Below, one piece after another: positions 57,784-64,000 of a DNA stretch of 64,000 nucleotides (position 1 is the stretch's first letter; every line of letters begins with the position of its first letter). The position numbers and the translations under genes were made by a program. Under the pieces are notes generated by a model. It ran no database searches, was not told where the DNA came from, and was given only the letters and a program-made list of their open reading frames with translations. This DNA comes from Tabrizicola thermarum (GTDB lineage: Bacteria; Pseudomonadota; Alphaproteobacteria; Rhodobacterales; Rhodobacteraceae), in assembly GCF_003574395.1 (NCBI RefSeq), contig NZ_KZ984536.1, positions 228,054 through 292,053 on the forward strand. The letters are read 5' to 3'.

Positions 57784-58415
57784 GTCACCCGCACCTCTTC
57801 GGCGAAATTCGCGCCCACCGCCGGAAACTCGGCCTCAAGGTCGACATCGGGAGTATATTCCGACAAGGCATCCATCAGCTTCCGCTGCGCCTCGTCCAGA
57901 TCGGGCACGAAGACCTGCGCCGAACAGCCCTTGCCGCCGGCAATCACCGCTGGGCCGGGGATCGAATAGGCGACATAATAGCCAGGATCATAGGCCTGCA
58001 CGATCAGAGGCTCGGCCCCGACCGGCACCGGCGCGGCAAAACTGCGCAGATGGGTCGAGGTGATCCTGGTCCCGTCATAGCGTGCCGTCCAGTCGCTCGG
58101 CCGCGACAGCTCCAGCGCCGCACCGCCCATCAGCGCATAGGTATCCCCGCCAAATCCCGGGTCCCATTTCATGTCGAACCCCGACAGCCGCGCCTCCTCC
58201 TCCGGCGTCAGCTTGCCGTCCCAGTCCGGGTCCAGCCCCATGTCGCCCACGATGTACAGCGAATACAGATCGTCATAGGTCCAGCTGATCCGCAGCGCCG
58301 TCGCCTCGTTGCGGTCGTTCAGGATCACTTCGACCCCGGTATCGACCCAGACATGCGGATGCGCCCCGGCGGGACCGGCGGCAAGGACAAGGACAGACAG
58401 GACAGTGCGCACCAT
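57768..58415 (-). CDS. DUF1007 periplasmic protein, partner of the NicO transporter
   Basis: The 215-residue protein from ATG 58415 has a signal peptide (VRTVLSVLVLAAGPAGA) followed by HPHVWVDTGVEV, where the mature protein begins with two His, a DUF1007 hallmark. LDPDWDGKLTPEEEARL carries a calcium-binding EF-hand-like loop. DUF1007 proteins are usually fused or adjacent to NicO/HupE-like metal transporters and are thought to bring metal to them. The overlap with the transporter gene (57768-57783) fits. It could be the periplasmic metal chaperone. Confidence 0.87.
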   Translation of the reverse strand: MVRTVLSVLVLAAGPAGAHPHVWVDTGVEVILNDRNEATALRISWTYDDLYSLYIVGDMGLDPDWDGKLTPEEEARLSGFDMKWDPGFGGDTYALMGGAALELSRPSDWTARYDGTRITSTHLRSFAAPVPVGAEPLIVQAYDPGYYVAYSIPGPAVIAGGKGCSAQVFVPDLDEAQRKLMDALSEYTPDVDLEAEFPAVGANFAEEVRVTCAAP

Positions 58416-58490
58416 GCCGCGCACCCTACCGGGCCGCCGCCGCAAGGCCAAGAGCGGCCCGCGCCCCCCGGCGCCAATCTGCCCTGCCCC

Positions 58491-59411
58491 TCAGCCCCTC
58501 AGCATCGCCGGATGCGTCGCCACGTCATAGATCGCCGGACCCATGCCCAAAACCTGCGTCGCCCGCCCGACGATCAGCGGATCGGGAGAACCCACGACCT
58601 CCGCATCCTTGTTCGGGTAGCTGATGGTCGACAGGAAATGCCGCATGCAGTTCAGCCGGGCGCGCTTCTTGTCGTTCGACTTCACGATCACCCAGGGCGC
58701 ATCCGCCGTGTCGGTGTAGAAGAACATCGCCTCTTTCGCCTCGGTGTAATCGTCCCACCGATCCAGCGACGCCTTGTCGATCGGCGACAGCTTCCACATC
58801 TTCAGGGGGTCCGTCTCCCGCGCCAGGAACCGGGCCCGCTGCTCCTCGCGCGTCACGCTGAACCAGTACTTGTACAGCCGGATCCCCGACCGGACGAGCA
58901 TCCGCTCGAACTCCGGCGCCTGACGCATGAATTCCAGGTATTCGCTGGGCGTGCAGAAGCCCATCACCCGCTCCACCCCCGCCCGGTTGTACCAGGACCG
59001 GTCGTAGAACACCATCTCCCCCGCCGTGGGCAGATGCGCGATGTAACGCTGAAAGAACCATTGGCCCTTTTCCACATCCGAGGGCTTGGTCAAGGCGCAG
59101 ACCCTCGCATAGCGCGGGTTCAGATGCTCCATGAACCGCTTGATCGTGCCGCCCTTGCCGGCTGCATCGCGCCCCTCCATCAGGATCACGAACTTCTGCC
59201 CGGTCTCCTGCGCCCAGATCTGCACCTTGAGGAGTTCCGCCTGCAGCTTGGCCTTCTCCGCCTCATAGGTCACACGCCCCATCAGGCGGGCGTAAGGGTA
59301 GCGCCCGGATTCAAACGCCTGATGCAGCGGGTTCGCAGCGACCTCGGCCTTGGCTTCGGGCCGCGCCTCGACGCTTTCGGCGGGTTTCAGGATCATCTGG
59401 CTGTCTTCCAT
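58491..59411 (-). CDS. ppk2: Polyphosphate kinase 2 (class I)
   Basis: PPK2 makes GTP or ATP from the diphosphate with inorganic polyphosphate. The 306-residue protein has Walker A GRDAAGKGGT (80-89), Walker B MVFYDRSWYNRAG (133-145) with the Asp-Arg-Ser-Trp, the lid region (LVRSGIRLYKYWFSVTREEQ near 180-200) and RWDDYTEAKEAMF. The single-domain layout is class I. The ATG at 59411 follows AGGAGAGG at a good distance, while the GTG at 59420 lies too close to it. Reserve energy storage and stringent-type stress response are the usual roles. Confidence 0.93.
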   Translation of the reverse strand: MEDSQMILKPAESVEARPEAKAEVAANPLHQAFESGRYPYARLMGRVTYEAEKAKLQAELLKVQIWAQETGQKFVILMEGRDAAGKGGTIKRFMEHLNPRYARVCALTKPSDVEKGQWFFQRYIAHLPTAGEMVFYDRSWYNRAGVERVMGFCTPSEYLEFMRQAPEFERMLVRSGIRLYKYWFSVTREEQRARFLARETDPLKMWKLSPIDKASLDRWDDYTEAKEAMFFYTDTADAPWVIVKSNDKKRARLNCMRHFLSTISYPNKDAEVVGSPDPLIVGRATQVLGMGPAIYDVATHPAMLRG

Positions 59412-59564
59412 GCAGGGCACCTCTCCTCGCCTTGATCCTCGAACGATAGCACGACCTGCCGCAGTCCGCCTTGATGACGATCAAGACCCGCCACCCCCCG
59501 GAAGGGCCTTTTGCTTGCCCTTCCCCCGGCATAACCTGCCCCCGACCACGATGGAGTCTCCCCC

Positions 59565-60224
59565 ATGCCCACCCTCTACGGCGTCTTCCGCAGCCGCGCC
59601 TCGCGCCCGATCTGGCTCCTCTACGAACTCGGCGAAGCGTTCGAGCACATCCCCGTCATCCAGGCCTACCGCCTGCCGCAGGCAAGCGCCCCCGATGCCC
59701 CCCTCAACACCGCCTCGCCCGCCTTCCTGAAGGTGAACCCCCAAGGCCAGATCCCGGCCTGGGTCGAGGGCGACCTCGTGCTGACCGAAAGCCTCTCGAT
59801 CACCAACCACATCGCCCGCACGCGCGGCGGCGACCTCGGACCGAAAACCCCCGCCGAGGCCGCGCTGATCGACCAGTGGACCCTCCTTGCCGTGACGGCG
59901 ATCGAGACCCCGGCGCTGGAGATCCAGAACGTCGTCGCAGCCGGAGGCGACAAGACCCCCGAAGGCCAGGGAGCCATCGCGATCAATGCCGAAAAACTCC
60001 GCCGCCCGCTGAAACGGCTTGAGGCGCACCTTGCGGCCCAGCCCTACCTCGTCGCAGACCGCTTCACCGTCGCCGACCTCAACCTCGCCGAATGCCTGCG
60101 CTACGCCCAGGGCCACCCGACGCTGCTGGGAGAATTCCCGGCGGTGAAGGCCTGGCTGGAGACATGCCAGTCGCGCGAGGCGTTCCAGAAGATGTGGGCC
60201 GCGCGGATGGCGGAACCTGCGTGA
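59565..60224 (+). CDS. Glutathione S-transferase
   Basis: The 219-residue protein has the two-domain GST fold. The thioredoxin-like N-terminus (MPTLYGVFRSRASRPIWLLY) has Ser10 where the glutathione thiol is activated, VNPQGQIPAWVEGD (58-71) contains the cis-Pro, and ESLSITNHIAR (74-84) binds the gamma-glutamyl end. The all-alpha second half includes LVADRFTVADLNLAEC, the N-capping box motif. It is one of many GSTs with no defined substrate. It stands alone before the non-coding stretch that follows. Confidence 0.9.
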   Translation: MPTLYGVFRSRASRPIWLLYELGEAFEHIPVIQAYRLPQASAPDAPLNTASPAFLKVNPQGQIPAWVEGDLVLTESLSITNHIARTRGGDLGPKTPAEAALIDQWTLLAVTAIETPALEIQNVVAAGGDKTPEGQGAIAINAEKLRRPLKRLEAHLAAQPYLVADRFTVADLNLAECLRYAQGHPTLLGEFPAVKAWLETCQSREAFQKMWAARMAEPA

Positions 60225-60661
60225 GGGTTGCAGAACATGAGTCTTTGCGGGGCGGATACAAGACAGGCTACTGGTTCTTGAAGGAAGCGGACCGCATTCC
60301 TATCTCACTGCTACCCTCATCAGTGGGGGGAGAAAGGAGCTTCCCTTGTTGGAGGCATTTCTGATCTCCCCACTCTTGAAGCGTCAGTGGTGATGCACTG
60401 ACGGAACGCTCCTGACGGGGTTTTGGTGTATGTCGCAACAGTTGGCCGCGCGCATCACCGCGTTGGTTCGTCAAAGTGGGTGGTTGTCCTCTGGAACTCG
60501 GCGGTGCCGAATACTCTCGTTGAGACGATCTGGTTTCCCGCCCGGCGATTGCGAAGGAGATACTTTGTGGAGCGTTCGCTCCAAACCGACCGGTCCCGCG
60601 AGTAAATCAACGGACAACCGGAAAGCGCGGAGAGCAGAGAGAACAAGGTATCGCACCAGTT

Positions 60662-60689
60662 AGCGGCCTCGGAGCAATCCGGGGCCGCT
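60662..60689. other. 12-pair hairpin with GCAA tetraloop
   Basis: AGCGGCCTCGGA and TCCGGGGCCGCT pair along 12 bases (one T-G pair) around a GCAA loop, the GNRA type often used for tertiary contacts in folded RNAs. It is the most stable structure in the gap. The following bases are not a T-run. Confidence 0.6.
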
Positions 60690-60874
60690 TGCCTCAGGTT
60701 GATTGGGGAAGAACGTCCAACGCGAGGAACATCAACACCCCACGGACGGCCAGGCCAAGCTGCGGGGTGTCTTTCCCGTAACGATCATCGTCGTCCCCGC
60801 CTGCACCGCGCGACCACTCTGCGGCGATTCCAGCAATAACCCGATTAACGTTAACGCACCCCGTCGAAAAATCG

Positions 60875-60927
60875 GCTTGCTCTTTTCAGAAATACTCCAC
60901 GGGGGTCCGGGGGTGTGAAACCCCCGG
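60875..60927 (-). repeat. 3' hairpin repeat, copy 2 (after the epimerase gene)
   Basis: Along the minus strand the epimerase stop is followed after 13 bases by the hairpin CCGGGGGT-TTCAC-ACCCCCGG (60927-60907) and the same tail as in copy 1 (GTGGAGTATTT then GAAAAGAGCAAGC). The loop is identical while the stem sequence has changed on both sides, so pairing is kept. Confidence 0.8.
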
Positions 60928-60940
60928 TCCGCCGCCAGCC

Positions 60941-61825
60941 TCATTTCACATACTTCTGCCAGGGATGCTGCTCCTTGAACCCCAGCACCTCCCGGATCTT
61001 CCGGTTGGACAAGAGCCCCTCCCGCTCCCCCACCGGCCGCGACAGCGGCACATTCGGGAAGAAGCGCGGCAAAAGCTCCGAGTTCGGCTGCGGCACCGCG
61101 TTCTCGTCGTTCACCGCGTTGAACACCTGGAACCCCAGCCCGTCCTTCTTCAGACACAGGTCCACGATCTGCCCCAGATCGCGCGCGTCGATGTAGGAAA
61201 ACGTGATCCGCCGCCGCAGCCCCGGATCGTCCTGCAAGGGCGGGAACAGCGTCGCATATTCGTGCGGCTCGATCACGTTGCCGATCCTTAAGCAATAGAC
61301 ATCCGCCCCGAACCGCCGCTGGAAACTCCGCGCCGTGACTTCGTTCACCTTCTTCGACATGCCGTAGCTGTCCATCGGGTCGATGTCGTAATCCTCTTCC
61401 AGCGGCAGCACCTTCGGGTCCACCACCCCATCCGAGAAACACACCCCATAGGTCGTCTCCGAGGACGCCACGATCACCTTCCGGATCCCCATCTTCAGCG
61501 CCGCTTCCAGCACGTTGTAGGTCCCCACCGTGTTTACCCGGAACGTCTCGGTATCCGGCACCATCCCGTAGCGGGGCACGGCCGCGAAATGCACCACCGC
61601 ATCGAACAACTTCGCCGCCCCGTCCTCCATCTCCTCATAGCCCGCATGGGTCCGCATCGCGCTGTAAACCTGCCCCGCGTCGCAGATATCCCCCATCAGG
61701 TCATGCACCCCTGCCAGCCCCAGCGGCACCCGGTCGAAGTTCATCACCTTGTGCCCCTGCGCCACGAGGTAAGGCACCACATGCCTGCCCGCCTTGCCCG
61801 ACCCGCCCGTGAACAGAACCCGCAT
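60941..61825 (-). CDS. NAD-dependent epimerase/dehydratase
   Basis: This 294-residue extended short-chain dehydrogenase starts with the Rossmann loop FTGGSGKAGRHV (5-16) and has VASSETTYG, DSYGMSKKVNEV for the catalytic Tyr-x-x-x-Lys and a substrate-binding second half. AAVPRYG in FDAVVHFAAVPRYGMVPD is typical of UDP-sugar epimerases. The ATG at 61825 follows AAGGAGG at 6 bases, a strong ribosome site; the frame is open further upstream without support. It may supply a sugar nucleotide for one of the polysaccharides, but its distance from both loci leaves this open. It diverges from parE. Confidence 0.85.
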   Translation of the reverse strand: MRVLFTGGSGKAGRHVVPYLVAQGHKVMNFDRVPLGLAGVHDLMGDICDAGQVYSAMRTHAGYEEMEDGAAKLFDAVVHFAAVPRYGMVPDTETFRVNTVGTYNVLEAALKMGIRKVIVASSETTYGVCFSDGVVDPKVLPLEEDYDIDPMDSYGMSKKVNEVTARSFQRRFGADVYCLRIGNVIEPHEYATLFPPLQDDPGLRRRITFSYIDARDLGQIVDLCLKKDGLGFQVFNAVNDENAVPQPNSELLPRFFPNVPLSRPVGEREGLLSNRKIREVLGFKEQHPWQKYVK

Positions 61826-61949
61826 CGCAATCCTCCTTCTGCCTGGCCCCCAACCTAGGCCACACCTCCCGGCCCGACCACCCCCCACATCTTGCGCCCC
61901 AAGGCCCATCAATGCTCTAATGCCTGCGCATTTGAACAGGTGATGCCCC

Positions 61950-63902
61950 ATGTCCAACGACCTCCTCTCCGGCGCCTCCACCTATGACGCCTCCTCGATC
62001 GAGGTCCTCGAAGGGCTCGAGCCCGTCCGCAAGCGCCCCGGCATGTATATCGGCGGCACCGACGAGCGTGCCCTCCACCACATGGTCGCCGAAATCCTCG
62101 ACAACGCGATGGACGAGGCCGTCGCGGGCCACGCCAACCGCATCGAGCTTGAACTCCACGCCGACAACTCCGTCACCGTCCGCGACAACGGCCGCGGCAT
62201 CCCCGTCGACCCGCACCCCAAATTCCCCGGCAAATCCGCGCTGGAGGTCATCCTCTGCACCCTCCACGCCGGCGGCAAGTTCAACGCCAAGGCCTATTCC
62301 ACCTCCGGCGGCCTCAACGGCGTCGGCTCCTCCGTGGTCAACGCGCTCTCCGACCGCATGACCGTCCAGGTCGCCCGCGACCGCGAGCTTTACGAACAAT
62401 CCTTCTCCCGTGGCATCCCCCAGGGCCCGATCCGGAAACTCGGCCCCACCCAGAACCGCCGCGGCACCACCGTCACCTTCCACCCCGACCCGGAAATCTT
62501 CGGCCACCAGACCCTGAAACCCGCCCGCCTCTTCAAGATGGCGCGGTCCAAGGCCTACCTCTTCTCCGGCGTCGAGATCCGCTGGAAATCGGCCCTCCCC
62601 GATGGCGACACCCCGCAAGAGGCCACCTTCCACTTCCCCGGCGGCCTTGCCGACTTCCTGAACGACTCGTTGAAAAAGGTCACCACCTATTCCGAACGCC
62701 CCTTCGCCGGCCGCGTCTCGTTCGAAGAGAAATACGGCGTCCCTGGCTCCGTCGAATGGGCGATCAACTGGACGCCTGCGCAGGACGGCTACCTGCATTC
62801 CTACTGCAACACCGTGCCCACGCCGGAAGGCGGCACGCATGAGGCCGGGTTCTGGGCCGCCATCCTGAAAGGCATCCGCGCCTACGGGGAACGCGTCAAG
62901 AACCGCAAGGCCGACCAGATCACCCGCGACGACCTCCTGACGGGGGGCTGCGCGCTCCTCTCGATCTTCATCCGCGAGCCGCAGTTCGTCGGCCAGACCA
63001 AGGACCGGCTGTCCACCGAGGAAGCCGCCAGATGGGTCGAAAACGCCGTCCGCGACCATTTCGACACCTGGCTCGCCGCCGACCCGAAATCCGCTGGCGC
63101 CATCCTCGACTTCCTCGTCCTCCGCGCCGAGGAACGCCTGCGCCGCCGCGAGGAAAAGGAAACCGCCCGCAAGACCGCGACCAAAAAACTGCGCCTGCCC
63201 GGCAAGCTCACTGACTGCTCCGCCAAGTCGCGCGAGGGCACCGAGCTTTTCATCGTCGAAGGCGACAGCGCGGGGGGCTCCGCCAAGGGCGCGCGGAACC
63301 GCGAGACTCAGGCCCTCCTTCCCCTCAAGGGCAAGATCCTGAACGTCCTCGGTGCCGCCTCTGCCAAACTGAACGAAAACGCCGAAATCCGCGACCTGTG
63401 CGAGGCGCTTGGCACCGGCATGGGCACCCGCTTCCGCCTCGACGACCTGCGCTATGAGAAGATCATCATCATGACCGACGCCGACGTGGACGGCGCGCAT
63501 ATCGCGTCGCTTCTGATGACCTTCTTCTTCACCCAGATGCGCCCCCTGATCGACAAGGGCCACCTGTATCTGGCCTGCCCGCCCTTGTATCGCCTGACCC
63601 AGGGCGCGCGGAGGATGTACGTCGCCGACGACGCCGAAAAGGAACTTTGGCTCGCCAAGGGCTTGGGCGGAAAGGGGAAAATCGACGTCCAGCGCTTCAA
63701 GGGGCTGGGAGAGATGGACGCCAAGGACCTGAAGGACACCACGATGAACCCCGCGACCCGCAAGCTGATCCGGGTGTCGATTGACGAGGACGAACCGGGG
63801 GACACCTCCGACCTGGTGGAGCGCCTGATGGGCAAGAAGCCGGAGCTGCGGTTTCAGTACATCCAGGAAAACGCGCGGTTTGTGGAGGAGTTGGATGTGT
63901 GA
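61950..63902 (+). CDS. parE: DNA topoisomerase IV subunit B
   Basis: ParE is the ATPase subunit of topoisomerase IV, which unlinks daughter chromosomes. The 650-residue protein opens with a GHKL ATPase domain: VRKRPGMYIGGTDERALHHM, EILDNAMDEA with the metal-binding Asn, GRGIPVD and the ATP lid GGLNGVGSSVVNAL. The TOPRIM part has EGDSAGGSAKG near 437 and DADVDGAHI near 510. VPGSVEWAINW and the shorter TOPRIM insert favour ParE over GyrB. The start follows the usual MSNDLL pattern. It is the last complete gene in the window. Confidence 0.93.
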   Translation: MSNDLLSGASTYDASSIEVLEGLEPVRKRPGMYIGGTDERALHHMVAEILDNAMDEAVAGHANRIELELHADNSVTVRDNGRGIPVDPHPKFPGKSALEVILCTLHAGGKFNAKAYSTSGGLNGVGSSVVNALSDRMTVQVARDRELYEQSFSRGIPQGPIRKLGPTQNRRGTTVTFHPDPEIFGHQTLKPARLFKMARSKAYLFSGVEIRWKSALPDGDTPQEATFHFPGGLADFLNDSLKKVTTYSERPFAGRVSFEEKYGVPGSVEWAINWTPAQDGYLHSYCNTVPTPEGGTHEAGFWAAILKGIRAYGERVKNRKADQITRDDLLTGGCALLSIFIREPQFVGQTKDRLSTEEAARWVENAVRDHFDTWLAADPKSAGAILDFLVLRAEERLRRREEKETARKTATKKLRLPGKLTDCSAKSREGTELFIVEGDSAGGSAKGARNRETQALLPLKGKILNVLGAASAKLNENAEIRDLCEALGTGMGTRFRLDDLRYEKIIIMTDADVDGAHIASLLMTFFFTQMRPLIDKGHLYLACPPLYRLTQGARRMYVADDAEKELWLAKGLGGKGKIDVQRFKGLGEMDAKDLKDTTMNPATRKLIRVSIDEDEPGDTSDLVERLMGKKPELRFQYIQENARFVEELDV

Positions 63903-63942
63903 TGAGAAAGACGGCGCCCTAGGGTCAGGACTCGTTCTCCAT

Positions 63943-64000
63943 TCATAGCCAGAACATGACGGTTGCGGCGAGTGCGACGGCTGAGAGGAAGACCTTTGGG
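63943..64000 (-). mobile_element. IS5-type transposase, C-terminal end only, cut by window end
   Basis: The last 58 bases encode on the minus strand PKVFLSAVALAATVMFWL followed by TGA (stop at 63943-63945), which matches the C-terminus of IS5-family transposases common in Rhodobacterales. The outer end of the element probably lies near 63921-63940 (GGTCAGGACTCGTTCTCC), which would be its terminal inverted repeat. It begins about 20 bases after the parE stop. The rest lies outside the window. Confidence 0.7.

Larger units (their letters stand above)
60225..60940. other. 716-base non-coding stretch with several hairpins, less GC-rich than the genes
   Basis: No gene with a ribosome site and recognisable product is seen, although open frames exist (60430-60663, 77 codons). 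At least five hairpins are present: arms at 60322-60333 and 60365-60374 (interrupted), CGTCAGTG/CACTGACG at 60382-60403, GGAGCG/CGCTCC at 60569-60582, a 12-pair GCAA-capped hairpin at 60662-60689, and ACACCCC/GGGGTGT at 60735-60770. The CGTCAG arm can also pair with CTGACG at 60412-60417, which is followed by GGGGTTTT. A structured RNA or the remains of a lost gene are both possible. The repeat at 60875 occupies its right end. Confidence 0.5.

Noticed and set aside
60430..60663. 77-codon open frame in the non-coding gap
   Set aside because: There is no ribosome site, the composition is Arg/Ser-rich without a pattern, and the frame runs into a strong hairpin at its end. A structured RNA or a gene relic explains it better.
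1..64000. CRISPR array or cas genes
   Set aside because: No regularly spaced direct repeats and no cas-like product were found.

Overview
The window is GC-rich bacterial chromosome, most likely from a member of the Rhodobacterales (Rhodobacteraceae/Paracoccaceae, Alphaproteobacteria). The evidence is the scattered his gene order (hisB-hisH ... hisA ... hisF-hisE), an alphaproteobacterial CarD/CdnL next to a 7Fe FdxA, a ribB whose GTP cyclohydrolase half is degenerate, KpsC/KpsS capsule proteins, and two families of short hairpin repeats. No rRNA, prophage, integrase or CRISPR array is visible. One tRNA (Tyr, GTA) is present, and the right edge cuts an IS5-type transposase gene.

Layout. 1-14.6 kb is a surface-polysaccharide locus: a WecG/TagA-type transferase (cut by the window start), four GT2/GT4 glycosyltransferases, a Wzy/WaaL-like membrane protein, a 2-oxoglutarate oxygenase, a PglK/MsbA-like ABC flippase, a pair of small related membrane proteins, the initiating sugar-phosphate transferase, a PIG-L deacetylase and ManC. 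15-21.5 kb carries hisB-hisH-glsA, hisA and hisF-hisE on the plus strand, interrupted by minus-strand genes (DMT transporter, DUF2147 protein, HNH nuclease). 21.5-31.6 kb is mixed housekeeping: CoA-binding protein, RlmB-like methyltransferase, tRNA-Tyr, DDAH, a phosphatase, LysE plus an Lrp-type regulator, thioesterase, a Kef-type antiporter, an AT-richer HEPN-like orphan and MetY. 31.6-37.6 kb holds envelope-associated genes of unknown role, including an unusual 996-residue protein with PilM/GspL-like and PilP/GspC-like ends. 37.8-41.9 kb has cobT/cobS and ribB-ribH-nusB.

42-50 kb contains a NavBac-type channel, a lysophospholipase-like hydrolase with an SCP2 protein, a TPR protein, a Suv3-like helicase, an S4 RNA-binding protein, fdxA and carD. 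50-55.4 kb has ribE and a capsule block (KpsS, an outer-membrane export lipoprotein, KpsC). 55.4-64 kb has a MATE pump, a NicO metal exporter with a DUF1007 partner, PPK2, a GST, a 0.7 kb structured non-coding stretch, an epimerase and parE.

The two polysaccharide blocks probably build different polymers: the left one is assembled on a polyprenyl-phosphate carrier, and the right one uses a Kdo linker on a lipid. The observations I rate highest are the twin-palindrome repeats (three copies), a second repeat family with compensatory hairpin changes found behind two minus-strand genes, the PilM-to-GspC-like fusion, the HEPN-like orphan, the structured gap at 60.2-60.9 kb, and a well-placed sigma-54-type promoter motif in front of the polymerase gene.
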